Part shown: positions 25,401 to 40,912 of the stretch, in pieces
How positions within the stretch are numbered: the first letter of the stretch is position 1
How the letters are laid out: each line of letters begins with the position of its first letter
NCBI GenBank assembly: GCA_954871525.1
Contig: OX940871.1
Coordinates: 22,163,586-22,227,585 of the forward strand
Reading direction: 5' to 3'
Length of the DNA stretch: 64,000 nt
Source: Parietaria judaica
Lineage: Eukaryota; Streptophyta; Magnoliopsida; Rosales; Urticaceae
Position numbers and translations under genes: made by a program
The notes under the pieces: generated by a model
Seen by the model: only the letters and a program-made list of their open reading frames with translations
Told to the model about the DNA's origin: nothing
The model's database searches: none

Positions 25401-27589
25401 CAATGTAAAATAAAGAAATGCTATAGGAAATGCTATAGCATTTCCTACGGCATTTCTCGTCAACAATTTAATCCTTGCATATTTTTGCATGAGAACACTT
25501 GTAATATTAAAATTCCAATGTATGAGCCCTAAAATCAATATTTTTTCAATTGGTTCGAAATTTTAGGTTGTAAACAATGTAAAATAAAGAAATTCTATGG
25601 AATTTCTCGTTAACAATTTAATCCTTGCATATTTTTGCATGAGAACTCTTGTTATATTCAAATTCAAATGTATAAGCCCTAAAATCATTATTTTTTCAAT
25701 TGTTTCAAAATTTTAGGTCGTATACAATGCAAAGTAAAGAAATACTATAAGAAGTGCTAGCATTTCCTATGGCATTTCTCGTCAACAATTTAATCCTTTC
25801 ATATTTTTGCATGAGAACGCTTGTAATACTCAAATTCCAATGTATAAGCCCTAAAATCATTATTTTTTTCAATTGGATCAAAACTTTAGGTTAGCATTTC
25901 CTAGGGGATTTCTCGTCAACAATTTAATCCTTGCGTATTTTTGCATGAGAACTTTTGTTATATTCAAATTCTAATATATAAGCCCTAAAATCATTATTTT
26001 TCAATTGGTTTAAATGTTTAGGTCGTAAACAATGTAAAATAAAGAAATTCTATAGGAAATGCAATAGCATTTCCTATGGCATTTCTCGTCAACAATTTAA
26101 TCCTTGCATATTTTTGCTTGATAACGGTTGTAATATTCAAATTCCAATGTATAAGCCCTAAAATCATTATTTTTTGAATTGGTTCAAAATTTTAGGTTCT
26201 AAACAATGTAAAATAAAGAAATTCTATAGGAATGGCATTTCTCGCCAACAATGTAATCCTTGCATATTTTTGCACGATAACGTTTGTAATATTCAAATTC
26301 CAATGTATAAGCCCTAAAATCATTATTTTTTCAATTGGTTCGAAATTGTAAGTTGTAAACAATGTAAAATAAAGAAATACTATAGCGTTTCCTATGGCCT
26401 TTCTCGTCAACAATTTAATCCTTGCATATTTTTGCATGAGAACTCTTATTATATTCAAATTCCAATATATAAGCCCTAAAATCATTATTTTTTCAGTTGG
26501 TTCGAAATTTTAGGTCGTAAAAAATGTAAAATAAAGAAATGCTATAGGAAATGCTATCGCATTTCTAATGGCATTTCTCGTCAACAATTTAATCCTTGCA
26601 TATTTTTGCATGAGAACGCTTGTAATATTAAAATTCCAATGTATGAGCCCAAAAATCATTATTTTTTCATTTGGTTCGAAATTTTAGGTTGTAAACAACG
26701 TAAAATAAAGAAATGCAATAGGAAATGCTATGGAATTTCTGGTTAACAATTAAATCCTTGCATATTTTTGCATGAGAACTCTCTATATTCAAATTCCAAT
26801 GTATAAGCCCTAAAATCATTATTTTTTCAATTGGTTCGAAATTTTAGGTTGTAAACAATGTAAAATAAAGAAATGCTATAGGAAATGCTATAATTTAATC
26901 CTTGCCCATTTTTGCATGAAAACGCTTTTAATATTCAAATTTCAATGTATAAGCCCCAAAATAATTATTTTTTCAATTGGTTCGAAATTTTAGGTTGTAA
27001 ACAATGTAAAATAAAGAAATTCTATACGAAATGCTATGGCATTTCCTATGGCATTTCTCGTCAACAATTTAATCGTTGCATATTTTTGCACGACAACGCT
27101 TGTAATTTTCAAATTCCAATGTATAAGCCCTAAAATCATTATTTTTTCAATAGGTTCGAAATTTTAGGTTGTAAACAATATAAAATAAAGAAATGCTATA
27201 GGAAATGTTATAGCATTTCCTATGGCATTTCTCGTCAACAATTTAATCCTTGCATATTTTTTCATGAGAATGCTTGTAATATTAAAATTCCAATGTATAA
27301 GCCCTAAAATAATTATTTTTTTAATTGGTTCGAAATTTTAGCTTGTAAACAATGTAAAATAAAGAAATGCTATAGGAAATGTTATAGCATTTCCTATGTC
27401 ATTTCTCGTCAACAATTTAATCCGTGCATATTTTTGCATGAGAACTCTTGTTATATTCAAATTCCAATGTATAAGCCCTAAAATCATTATTTTTTCAATT
27501 GGTTAGAAATTTTAGGTCGTAAACAATGTAAAATAAAGAAATGCTATAGGAAATGCTATAGCATTTCATTTCCTAAGGCATTTCTCGTC

Positions 27590-28590
27590 AACAATTTAAT
27601 CCTTGCATATTTTTGCATGGGAACGATTGTAATATTAAAATTCCAATGTATAAGCCTTAAAATCATAATTTTTTCAATTGGTTCGAAATTTAAGGTTGTA
27701 AACAATGTAAAATAAAGAAATGCCATAGGAAATACTATAGCATTTCCTATGGCATTTCTCGTCAACAATTTACTCCTTGCATATTTTTGCACGACAACGC
27801 TTGTAATATTGAAATACCAATGTATAAGCCCTAAAATCAAAGGTTGTAAACAATGTATAATAAGGAAATGCTTTAGCATTTCCTATGGCAGTTCTCGTCA
27901 ACAATTTAATCCTTGCATATTTTTGCATGAGAACTCTTGTTATATTAAAATTCTAATGTATAAGCCATAAAATAATTATTTTTTCAATTGGTTCGATATT
28001 TTAGGTTGTAAATAATGTAAAATAAAGAATTTCTATAAGAAATGCTATAGCAATTCCTATGGCATTCCTCGTCAACAATTTAATCCTTGCATATTTTTGC
28101 ATGAGAACGATTGTAATATTAAAATTCCAATGTATAAGCCTTAAAATCATAATTTTTTCAATTGGTTCGAAATTTAAGGTTGTAAACAATGTAAAATAAA
28201 GAAATGCCATAGGAAATGCTATAGCATTTCTTATGGCATTTCTCGTCAACAATTTACTCCTTGCATATTTTTGCACGACAACGCTTGTAATATTGAAATT
28301 CCAATGTATAAGCCCTAAAATCAAAGGTTGTAAACAATGTATAATAAAGAAATGCTATAGCATTTCCTATGGCAGTTCTCATCAACAATTTAATCCTTGC
28401 ATATTTTTGCATGAGAACTCTTGTTATATTAAAATTCTAATGTATAAGCCATAAAATAATTATTTTTTCAATTGGTTCGATATTTTAGGTTGTAAATAAT
28501 GTAAAATAAAGAATTTCTATAAGAAATGCTATAGCAATTCCTATGGCATTTCTCGTCAACAATTTAATCCTTGCATATTTTTGCATGAGA
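27590..28590 (+). repeat. 484-bp trimer duplicated in tandem
   Basis: Two copies (about 27590-28072 and 28073-28590) share rare variants. These include AAATGCCATAGG, GCACGACAACGC, TTCGATATTTTAGG, AAAGAATTTCTATAAG, and the same 26-bp deletion joining CCTAAAATCA to AAGGTTGTAAAC. The offset is 484 bp. The shared deletion shows that it preceded the duplication. Confidence 0.85.
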
Positions 28591-31500
28591 ACTCTTGTTA
28601 TATTCAATATCCAATGTATAAGCCCTAAAATCATTATTTATTCAATTGGTTCGAAATTTTAGGTCTTAAACAGTGTAAAATAAAGAAATGCAATAGGAAA
28701 TACTATAGCATTTCCTATGGCATTTCTCGTCAACAATTTACTCCTTGCATATTTTTGCATGAGAACGCTTGTAATATTAAAATTCCAATGTATAAGCCCT
28801 AAAATCATTACTTTTTCAATTGGTTAGAAATTTTTAAGGTTGTAAAAAATGTAAAATAAAGAAATGCTATAGGAAATGCTATAGCATTTCCTATGGCATT
28901 TCACGTCAACAATTTAATCCTTAAATATTTTTGCATGAGAACGCTTGTAATATTAAAATTCCAATGAATAAGCCCTAAAGTCAATATTTTTTCAATTGGT
29001 TCGAAATTTTAGGTTGTAAACAATGAAAAATAAAGAAATGCTATAGGAAATACATTTCCTATGGAATTTCTCGTCAACCATTTAATCCTTGCATATTTTT
29101 GCATGAGAACGCTTGTAATATTAAAATTCCAATGTATAAGCCCTAAAATCATTATTTTTTCAATTGGTTCGAAATTTAAGGTTGTAAAAAATGTAAAATA
29201 AAGAAATGCTATAGGAAATGCTATAGCATTTCCTATTGCATTTCTCGTCAATAATTTAATCCTTGCATATTTTTGCATGATAATGCTTGTAATATTAAAA
29301 TTCCAATATATAAGCCCTAAAATCATTATTTTTTCAATTGGTTCAAAAATTAAGTTTGTAAAAAATGTAAAATAAAGAAATGCTATAGGAAATGCTATAG
29401 CATTTCCTATGGCATTTCTCGTCAACAATTTAATCCTTGTATATTTTTGCATGAGAACTCTTGTTATATTCAAATTCCAATGTATAAGCCCTAAAATCAT
29501 TATTTTTCAATTGGTTCAAAATTTTAAGTCGTAAACAAATAAAATAAAGAAATGCTATAGGAATTGCGACTCGTCTACAATTTAATCCTTGCATATTTTT
29601 GCATGAGAACGCTTGTTATATTAAAATTCTAATGTATAAGCCTTAAAATCATCATTTTTTAAATTGGTTCAAAATTTAAGGTTGTAAAAAATGAAAATAA
29701 AGAAATGCTATAGGAAATACTATAGCATTTCCTATAACATTTCTCGTGAACAATTTAATCCTTTCATATTTTTGCATGATAACTCTTGTTATATTCAAAT
29801 TCCAATGTATAAGCCATAAAATCATTATTTTTTCAATTGGTTCGAAATATTAGGTCGTAAACAATGTAAAATAAAGAAATGCTATAGGAATTGCTATAAC
29901 ATTTCCTATGGAATTTCTCGTCAACAATTTAATTCTTGCATATTTTTGCATGAGAACACTTGTAATGTTAAAATTCCAATGTATAAGCCCTAAAATAATT
30001 ATTTTTTCAATTGGTTCGAAATTTAAGGTTGTAAAAAATATAAAATAAAGAAATGCTATAGGAAATTCTATAGCATTTCCTATGACATTTCTCGTTAACA
30101 ATTTAATCCTTGCATATTTTTGCATGAGAACTCTTGTTATATTCAAATTCCAATGTATAAGCCCTATAATCATTATTTTTTCAATTAGTTCGAAATTTTA
30201 GGTCGTAAACGATCTAAAATAAAGAAATGCTATAGGAAGTGCTATAGCGTTTCCTATGGCATTTCTCGTAAACAATTTAATCTTTGCATATTTTTGCATG
30301 AGAACGCTTGTAATAGTAAAATTCCAATGTATAAGCCCTAAAATCATTATTTTTTCAATTGGTTCGAATTTAAGGTCGTAAAAAATGTAGAATAAAGATA
30401 TGCTATTGGAAATGCTCTAGGTAGCATTTCCTATGGCATTTCTCGTCAACAATTTACTCCTTGCATATCTTTGCATGAGAACGCTTGTAATATCAAAATT
30501 CCAATGTATAAGCCCTAAAATCATTATTTTTTCAATTGGTTCAAAATTTAAGGTTGTAAAAAATGTAAAATAAAGATATGCTATAGGAAGTTCTATAGCA
30601 TTTCTTATGGAATTTCTCGTCAACAATTTAATCCTGTCATATTTTTGCATGAGAACGCTTGTAATATTAAAATTCTAATGTATAAGCCCTAAAATAATTA
30701 TTTTTTCAATTGGTTCGAAATTTTAGGTTGTAAACAATGTAAAATAAAGAAATGCTATACGAAATGCTATAGCATTTCCTATGCCATTTCTCGTCAATAA
30801 TTTAATCCTTGCATTATTTTGCATGAGAACTCTTGTTATATTCAAATTCCAATGTATAAGCCCTAAAATGATTTTTTTTTCAATTGGTTCGAAATTTTAG
30901 GTCGTAAACAATGTAAAATAAAGAAATGCTATAGGAAATACATTTCCTATGGCATTTCTCGTCAACAATTTAATCCTTGCATATTTTTGCATAAGAACGC
31001 TTCTAATATTAAAATTCCAATGTATAAGCCCAAAAATAATTATTTTTTCAATTGGTTCGAAATTTAAGGTTGTGAAAAATGTAAAATAAAGAAATGCTGT
31101 AGGAAATTCTATAGCATTTCCTATGGCATTTCTCGTGAACAATTTAATCCTTCCATATTTTTGCATGACAACTCTTGTTATATTCAAATTCCAATGTATT
31201 AGCCCTAAAATCATCATTTTTTCAATTGGTTCAAAATTTTAGGTCGTAAACAATGAAAATAAAGAAATGCTATAGCAATTGCTACTCGTCAACAATTTAA
31301 TCCTTGCATATTTTTGCCTGAGAACGCATGTAATATTAAATTTCCAATATATAAGCCCTAAAATCATTATTTTTTCAATTGGTTCAAAATTCAAGGTTGT
31401 AAAAAATGAGAAATAAAGAAATGCTCTAGGAAATGCTATAGCATTTCCTATGGCATTTCTCGTCAACAATTTAATCCTTCCATATTTTTGCATGAGAACG

Positions 31501-32086
31501 CTTGTAATACTAAAATTCCAATGTAATAAGCCTTAATATCATTATTTTTTCAATTGGTTCGAAATTTAAGGTTGTAAAAAATGTAAAATAAAGAAATGCT
31601 ATAGGAAATGCTATAGCATTTCCTATGGCATTTCTCGTCAACAATTTAATCCTTGCATATTTTTGCATGAGAACTCTCGTTATATTCAAATTCCAATGTA
31701 TAAGCCCTGAAATCATTATTTTTTCAATTGGTTCGAAATTTTAGGTCGTAAACAATGAAAATAAAGAAATGCTATAGGAATTGCTACTCGTCAACAATAT
31801 AATCCTTGCATATTTTTGCATGAGAATGCTTGTAATATTAAAATTCCAATGTATAAGCCCTAAAATCATTTTTTTATTCAATTGGTTCAAAATTTAAGGT
31901 TGTAAAAAATGAAAAAAATAAAGGATTGCTATAGGAAATGTTATAGCATTTCCTATGGCATTTCTCGTCAACAATTTAATTCTTGCATATTTTTGCATGA
32001 GAAAGCTTGTAATACTAAAATTCCAATGTATAAGCCCTAAAATAATTATTTTTTCAATTGGTTCGAAATTTAAGGTTGTAAAAAAT

Positions 32087-34030
32087 GTAAAATAAAGAAA
32101 TGCTATAGGAAATGCTATAGCATTTCCTATGGCATTTCTCGTCAACAATTTAATTCTTGCATATTTTTGCATGAGAACTCTCGTTATATTTAAATTCCAA
32201 TGTATAAGCCCAGGAATCATTATTTTTTCAATTGGTTCGAAATTTTAGGTCGTAAACAATGAAAATAAAGAAATGATATAGGAATTGCTACTCGTCAACA
32301 ATTTAATCCTTGCATATTTTTGCCTGAGAACGCTTGTAATATTAAAATTCCAATGTATAAACCATAAAATCATTATTTTTTCAATTGGTTCAAAATTCAA
32401 GGTTGTAAAAAATGAAAAATAAAGAAATGCTCTAGGAAATGCTATAGCATTTCCTATGGAATTTCTAGTCAAAAATTTAATCCTTGCATATTTTTGCATG
32501 AGAACTCTTGTTATATTCAAATTCCAATGTATAAGCCCTAAAATCATTATTTTTTCAATTGGTTCGAAATTTTAGGTCGTAAACAATGTAAAATAAAGAA
32601 ATGCTCTATGATTTCCTATGGCATTTCTCGTCAACAATTTAATCCTTGCATATTTTTGCATGAAAACGCTTGTAATATTAAAATTCCATTGTATAAGCCC
32701 TAAAATAATTATTTTTTTCAATTGGTTCGAAATTTAAGGTTGTAAAAAATGTAAAATAAAGAAATGCTATAGGAATAGCTACAACATTTCCTATGGCATT
32801 TCTCGTCAACAATTTAATCCTTGCATATTTATGCATGAGAACTCTTGTTATATTCAAATTCCAACATATAAGCCCTAAAAGCATTATTTTTACAATTGGT
32901 TCGAAATTTTAGGTCGTAAACAATGTAAAATAAAGAAATGCTATAGGAAATACATTTCCTATGGAATTTCTCGTCAACAATTTAATCATTGCATATTTTT
33001 GCATGAGAACGCTTGTAATATTAAAAGTCCAATGTATAAGCCCTAAAATCACTATTTTTTCAATTGGTTTAAAATTTAAGGTTGTAAAAAATGTAAAATA
33101 AAGAAATGCTATAGAAAAAGCTATAGCATTTCCTATGGAATTTCTCGTCAACAATTTAATCCTTGCATATTTTTGGATGAGAACTCGTGTTATATTCAAA
33201 TTCCAATGATTAAGCCCTAAAATCATTATTTTTTCAATTGGTTCGAAATTTTAGGTCGTAAACAATGTAAAATAAAGAAATGCTCTATGATTTCCTATGG
33301 CATTTCTCGTCAACAAATTAATCCTTGCATATCTTTGCATGAAAACGCTTATAATATTAAAATTCCAATGTATAAGCCCTAAAATAATTATTTTTTCAAT
33401 TGGTTCGAAATTTAAGGTTGTAAAAAATGTAAAATAAATAAATGCTATAGGAAATGACATAGCCTTTCCTATGGCATTTCTCGTCAACAATTTAATTCTT
33501 GCATATTTTTGCATGAGAACTTTTGTTATATTCAAATTTCAATGTATAAGCCCTAAAATCATTATATTTTCAATTGGTTCAAAATTTTAGGTTGTAACTA
33601 ATGTAAATTAAAGAAATGCTATACGAAATGCTACAGCATTTCCTATGGCATTTATCGTCAACAATTTAATCCTTGCATATTTATGCATGAGATCTCTTGT
33701 TATATTCAAATTCCAACGTATAAGCCCTAAAATCATTATTTTTACAATTGGTTCGAAATTTTAGGTCGTAAACAATGTAAAATAAAGAAATGCTATAGGA
33801 AATACATTTCCTATGGAATTTCTCGTCAACAATTTAATCCTTGCATATTTTTGCATGAGAACGCTTGTAATATTAAAAGTCCAATGTATAAGCCCTAAAA
33901 TCACTATTTTTTCAATTGGTTCGAAATTTAAGGTTGTAAAAAATATAAAATAAAGAAATGCTATAGAAAAAGCTATAGCATTTCCTATGGGATTTCTCGT
34001 CAACAATTTAATCCTTACATATTTTTGCAT
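32087..34030 (+). repeat. Higher-order block A, copy 1 (1,944 bp)
   Basis: This is a run of about 11 monomers repeated at 36541-38484 with a constant 4,454-bp offset. Markers are AAGCCCAGGAATC near 32206, the short GGAATTGCTACTCGTC monomer near 32282, and GAAATGCTCTATGATTTCC near 32598. Copies are almost identical. Confidence 0.88.
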
Positions 34031-36540
34031 GAGAACTCGTGTTTTATTCAAATTCCAATGTATAAGCCCTAAATAATTATTTTTTCAATTGGTTCGAAAT
34101 TTTAGGTTGTAAACAATGTAAAATAAAGAAATGCTATAGGAAATGCTATAGCATTTCCTATGGCATTTCTCGTCAACAATTTAATACTTGCATATTTTTG
34201 CATGAGAACGCTTGTAATATTCAAATTCCAATGTATAAGCCCTAAAATCATTATTTTTTCAATTGGTTCAAAATTTTAAGTTGAAATCAATGTAAAATAA
34301 AGAAATGATATAGAAAATGCTATAGCATTTCCAATAGCATCTCTCGTCAACAATTTAATCCTTGCATATTTTTGCATGAGAACGCTAGTAATATTGAAAT
34401 TTTAATGTATAAGCCCTAAAATCATTATTTTTTTCAAGTGGTTCGAAATTTTAGGTTTTAAACAATGTAAAATAAAGAAATGCTATAGGAAATGCTAGCA
34501 TTTCCTATGGCATTTCTCGTCAACAATTTAATCCTTGCATATTTTTGCATGAGAACGCTTGTAATATTAAAATCCCAATGTATAAGCCCTAAAATAATTA
34601 TCTTTTCAATTGGTCCAAAATAATAGGTTGTAAACAATGTAAAATAAAGAAATGCTATAGGAAATGCTATGGCATTTCTCGTTAACAATTTAATCCTTGC
34701 ATATTTTTGTAGAGAACTCTTTTTATATTCAAAATTTCAATATATAAGCGCTAAAATCATTATTTTTTCAATTGATTCGAAATTTTAAGTTGTAAAAAAT
34801 GTAAAATAAAGAAATGCTATAAGAAATGCTATAACATTTCCCATGGCATTTCTTGTCAACAATTTAATCCTTGCATAATTTTGCATCAGAACGCTTGTAA
34901 TATTGAAATTCCAATGTATAAACCCTAAAATCATTCTTTTTTCATTTGGTTCAAAATTTTAGGTTTTAAACAATGTAAAATAAAGAAATGCTATAGGAAA
35001 TGCTATAGCATTTCCTATGGCATTTCTCGTCAACAATTTAATCCTTGCATATTTTTGCATGAGAACACTTGTAATATTGAAATTCCAATGTATAAGCCCT
35101 AAAATCATTATTTTTTCAATTGGTTCAAATTTTAGGTTGTAAACAATGTAAAATAAAGAAATGCTATAGGAAATGCTATAGCATTTCCTATGGCATTTCT
35201 CGACAACAATTTAATCCTTGCATATCTTTGCATGAGAACGCTTGTAATATTCAAATTCCAATGTCTAAGCCCTAAAATCATTATTTTTTCATTTGGTTTC
35301 AAAATTTTAGGTTTTAAACAATGTAAAATAAAGAAATGCAACAGGAAATGCTATAGCATTTCCTATGGCATTTCTCGTCAACAATTTAATCCTTGCATAT
35401 TTTTGCATGAGAACGCTTGTAATATTAAAATTCCAATGTACAAGCCCTAAAATCATTCTTTTTTCAATTGGTTCGAAATTTAAGGTTGTAAAAAATTTAA
35501 AATAAAGAAATGCTTTAGAAAGTGCTATAGCGTTTCCTATGGCATTTCTCGTCAACAATTTATTTCTTGCATATTTTTGCATGAGAACTCTTGTTATATT
35601 CAAATTCCAATGTATAAGCCCTAAAATAATTATTTTTTCAATTAGCTCAAAATTTTAGGTCGTATACAATGTAAAATAAAGAAATGTTATAGGAAATGCT
35701 ATAGCATTTCCTATGGCATTTCTCGTCAACAATTTAATCCTTGCATATTTTTGCATGAGAACGCTTGTAATATTAAGATTCCAATGTATAAGCCCTAAAA
35801 TCGTTATTTTTTCAATTGGTTCAAAATTTAAGGTTGTCAAAAATTTAAAATAAAGAAATGCTATAGGAAATGCTATAGGATTTCCTATGGCATTTCTCGT
35901 CAACAATTTAATCCTTGCATATTTTTGCATGAGAACGCTTGTAATATCTAAATTCCAATGTATAAGCCCTAAAATCATTATTTCTTCAATTGGTTCAGAT
36001 TTTAAGCTGTAAACAATGTAAAATAAAGAAATGCTATAGGAAATGCTATAGCATTTCCTATGGCATTTCTCGACAACAATTTAATCCTTGCATATTTTTG
36101 CATGAGAACGCTTGTAATATTCAAATTCCAATATCTAAGTCCTAAAATCATTATTTTTTCATTTGGTTTCAACATTTTTGGTTTTAAACAATGTAAAATA
36201 AAGAAATGCAATAGGAAATGCTATAGCATTTCCTATGGCATTTCTCTGCAACAATTTAATATTTGCATATTTTTGCATGAGAACGTTTGTAATATTAAAA
36301 TTCCAATGTACAAGCCCTAAAATCATTATTTTTACAATTGGTTCGAAATTTAAGGTTGTAAAAAATTTAAAATAAAGAAATGCTTTAGAAAGTGCTATAG
36401 CGTTTCCTATGGCATTTCTCGTCAACAATTTAATCCTTGCATATTTTTGCATGAGAGCTCGTGTTTTATTCAAATTCCAATGTATAAGCCCTAAAATAAT
36501 TATTTTTTCAATTGGTTCGAAATTTTAGGTTGTAAACAAT
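34031..36540 (+). repeat. Higher-order block B, copy 1 (14 monomers)
   Basis: It starts at GAGAACTCGTGTTTTATTC. Markers are TTTTAAGTTGAAATC, AAAATCCCAATG with ATTATCTTTTC, AAGCGCTAAAATC, GCATCAGAACGC and TTCTCTGCAACA. It spans about 2,422 bp, then runs about 88 bp into another B start before switching to block A copy 2. Confidence 0.88.
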
Positions 36541-38484
36541 GTAAAATAAAGAAATGCTATAGGAAATGCTATAGCATTTCCTATGGCATTTCTCGTCAAC
36601 AATTTAATTCTTGCATATTTTTGCATGAGAACTCTCGTTATATTTAAATTCCAATGTATAAGCCCAGGAATCATTATTTTTTCAATTGGTTCGAAATTTT
36701 AGGTCGTAAACAATGAAAATAAAGAAATGATATAGGAATTGCTACTCGTCAACAATTTAATCCTTGCATATTTTTGCCTGAGAACGCTTGTAATATTAAA
36801 ATTCCAATGTATAAACCATAAAATCATTATTTTTTCAATTGGTTCAAAATTCAAGGTTGTAAAAAATGAAAAATAAAGAAATGCTCTAGGAAATGCTATA
36901 GCATTTCCTATGGAATTTCTAGTCAAAAATTTAATCCTTGCATATTTTTGCATGAGAACTCTTGTTATATTCAAATTCCAATGTATAAGCCCTAAAATCA
37001 TTATTTTTTCAATTGGTTCGAAATTTTAGGTCGTAAACAATGTAAAATAAAGAAATGCTCTATGATTTCCTATGGCATTTCTCGTCAACAATTTAATCCT
37101 TGCATATTTTTGCATGAAAACGCTTGTAATATTAAAATTCCATTGTATAAGCCCTAAAATAATTATTTTTTTCAATTGGTTCGAAATTTAAGGTTGTAAA
37201 AAATGTAAAATAAAGAAATGCTATAGGAATAGCTACAACATTTCCTATGGCATTTCTCGTCAACAATTTAATCCTTGCATATTTATGCATGAGAACTCTT
37301 GTTATATTCAAATTCCAACATATAAGCCCTAAAAGCATTATTTTTACAATTGGTTCGAAATTTTAGGTCGTAAACAATGTAAAATAAAGAAATGCTATAG
37401 GAAATACATTTCCTATGGAATTTCTCGTCAACAATTTAATCCTTGCATATTTTTGCATGAGAACGCTTGTAATATTAAAAGTCCAATGTATAAGCCCTAA
37501 AATCACTATTTTTTCAATTGGTTTAAAATTTAAGGTTGTAAAAAATGTAAAATAAAGAAATGCTATAGAAAAAGCTATAGCATTTCCTATGGAATTTCTC
37601 GTCAACAATTTAATCCTTGCATATTTTTGCATGAGAACTCGTGTTATATTCAAATTCCAATGATTAAGCCCTAAAATCATTATTTTTTCAATTGGTTCGA
37701 AATTTTAGGTCGTAAACAATGTAAAATAAAGAAATGCTCTATGATTTCCTATGGCATTTCTCGTCAACAAATTAATCCTTGCATATCTTTGCATGAAAAC
37801 GCTTATAATATTAAAATTCCAATGTATAAGCCCTAAAATAATTATTTTTTCAATTGGTTCGAAATTTAAGGTTGTAAAAAATGTAAAATAAATAAATGCT
37901 ATAGGAAATGATATAGCCTTTCCTATGGCATTTCTCGTCAACAATTTAATTCTTGCATATTTTTGCATGAGAACTTTTGTTATATTCAAATTTCAATGTA
38001 TAAGCCCTAAAATCATTATATTTTCAATTGGTTCAAAATTTTAGGTTGTAACTAATGTAAATTAAAGAAATGCTATACGAAATGCTACAGCATTTCCTAT
38101 GGCATTTATCGTCAACAATTTAATCCTTGCATATTTATGCATGAGATCTCTTGTTATATTCAAATTCCAACGTATAAGCCCTAAAATCATTATTTTTACA
38201 ATTGGTTCGAAATTTTAGGTCGTAAACAATGTAAAATAAAGAAATGCTATAGGAAATACATTTCCTATGGAATTTCTCGTCAACAATTTAATCCTTGCAT
38301 ATTTTTGCATGAGAACGCTTGTAATATTAAAAGTCCAATGTATAAGCCCTAAAATCACTATTTTTTCAATTGGTTCGAAATTTAAGGTTGTAAAAAATAT
38401 AAAATAAAGAAATGCTATAGAAAAAGCTATAGCATTTCCTATGGGATTTCTCGTCAACAATTTAATCCTTACATATTTTTGCAT
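36541..38484 (+). repeat. Higher-order block A, copy 2
   Basis: This is a near-identical copy of 32087-34030 at +4,454 bp. The few differences are single bases: GAAATGATATAGCC here, for example, against GAAATGACATAGCC in copy 1 near 33450. The switch from B to A occurs inside a conserved monomer segment, as expected from unequal exchange. Confidence 0.88.
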
Positions 38485-40912
38485 GAGAACTCGTGTTTTA
38501 TTCAAATTCCAAAGTATAAGCCCTAAATAATTATTTTTTCAATTGGTTCGAAATTTTAGGTTGTAAACAATGTAAAATAAAGAAATGCTATAGGAAATGC
38601 TATAGCATTTCCTATGGCATTTCTCGTCAACAATTTAATACTTGCATATTTTTGCATGAGAACGCTTGTAATATTCAAATTCCAATGTATAAGCCCTAAA
38701 ATCATTATTTTTTCAATTGGTTCAAAATTTTAAGTTGAAATCAATGTAAAATAAAGAAATGATATAGAAAATGCTATAGCATTTCCAATAGCATTTCTCG
38801 TCAACAATTTAATCCTTGCATATTTTTGCATGAGAACGCTAGTAATATTGAAATTTTAATGTATAAGCCCTAAAATCATTATTTTTTTCAAGTGGTTCGA
38901 AATTTTAGGTTTTAAACAATGTAAAATAAAGAAATGCTATAGGAAATGCTATAGCATTTCCTATGGCATTTCTCGTCAACAATTTAATCCTTGCATATTT
39001 TTGCATGAGAACGCTTGTAATATTAAAATCCCAATGTATAAGCCCTAAAATAATTATCTTTTCAATTGGTCCAAAATAATAGGTTGTAAACAATGTAAAA
39101 TAAAGAAATGCTATAGGAAATGCTATGGCATTTCTCGTTAACAATTTAATCCTTGCATATTTTTGTCGAGAACTCTTTTTATATTCAAAATTTCAATATA
39201 TAAGCGCTAAAATCATTATTTTTTCAATTGATTCGAAATTTTAAGTTGTAAAAAATGTAAAATAAAGAAATGCTATAAGAAATGCAATAACATTTCCCAT
39301 GGCATTTCTTGTCAACAATTTAATCCTTGCATAATTTTGCATCAGAACGCTTGTAATATTGAAATTCCAATGTATAAACCCTAAAATCATTCTTTTTTCA
39401 TTTGGTTCAAAATTTTAGGTTTTAAACAATGTAAAATAAAGAAATGCTATAGGAAATGCTATAGCATTTCCTATGGCATTTCTCGTCAACAATTTAATCC
39501 TTGCATATTTTTGCATGAGAACACTTGTAATATTGAAATTCCAATGTATAAGCCCTAAAATCATTATTTTTTCAATTGGTTCAAATTTTAGGTTGTAAAC
39601 AATGTAAAATAAAGAAATGCTATAGGAAATGCTATAGCATTTCCTATGGCATTTCTCGACAACAATTTAATCCTTTCATATCTTTGCATGAGAACGCTTG
39701 TAATATTCAAATTCCAATGTCTAAGCCCTAAAATCATTATTTTTTCATTTGGTTTCAAAATTTTAGGTTTTAAACAATGTAAAATAAAGAAATGCAACAG
39801 GAAATGCTATAGCATTTCCTATGGCATTTCTCGTTAACTATTTAATCCTTGCATATTTTTTTTGCACGAGAACGCTTGTAATATTAAAATTCCAATGTAC
39901 AAGCCCTAAAATCATTCTTTTTTCAATTGGTTCGAAATTTAAGGTTGTAAAAAATTTAAAATAAAGAAATGCTTTAGAAAGTGCTATAGCGTTTCCTATG
40001 GCATTTCTCGTCAACAATTTATTTCTTGCATATTTTTGCATGAGAACTCTTGTTATATTCAAATTCCAATGTATAAGCCCTAAAATAATTATTTTTTCAA
40101 TTAGCTCAAAATTTTAGGTCGTATACAATGTAAAATAAAGAAATGTTATAGGAAATGCTATAGCATTTCCTATGGCATTTCTCGTCAACAATTTAATCCT
40201 TGCATATTTTTGCATGAGAACGCTTGTAATATTAAGATTCCAATGTATAAGCCCTAAAATCGTTATTTTTTCAATTGGTTCAAAATTTAAGGTTGTCAAA
40301 AATTTAAAATAAAGAAATGCTATAGGAAATGCTATAGGATTTCCTATGGCATTTCTCGTCAATAATTTAATCCTTGCATATTTTTGCATGAGAACGCTTG
40401 TAATATCTAAATTCCAATGTATAAGCCCTAAAATCATTATTTCTTCAATTGGTTCAAATTTTAAGCTGTAAACAATGTAAAATAAAGAAATGCTATAGGA
40501 AATGCTATAGCATTTCCTATGGCATTTCTCGACAACAATTTAATCCTTGCATATTTTTGCATGAGAACGCTTGTAATATTCAAATTCCAATATCTAAGTC
40601 CTAAAATCATTATTTTTTCATTTGGTTTCAACATTTTTGGTTTTAAACAATGTAAAATAAAGAAATGCAATAGGAAATGCTATAGCATTTCCTATGGCAT
40701 TTCTCTGCAACAATTTAATATTTGCATATTTTTGCATGAGAACGCTTGTAATATTAAAATTCCAATGTACAAGCCCTAAAATCATTATTTTTACAATTGG
40801 TTCGAAATTTAAGGTTGTAAAAAATTTAAAAAAAAGAAATGCTTTAGAAAGTGCTATAGCGTTTCCTATGGCATTTCTCGTCAACAATTTAATCCTTGCA
40901 TATTTTTGCATG
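38485..40912 (+). repeat. Higher-order block B, copy 2 (2,428 bp)
   Basis: This is a 14-monomer unit at +4,454 bp from copy 1. Its private difference is an expanded T-run with a CACGAG variant near 39857. It also shows TTTTTGTCGAGAAC near 39160, where the other copies have TTTTTGTAGAGAAC. Confidence 0.88.
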
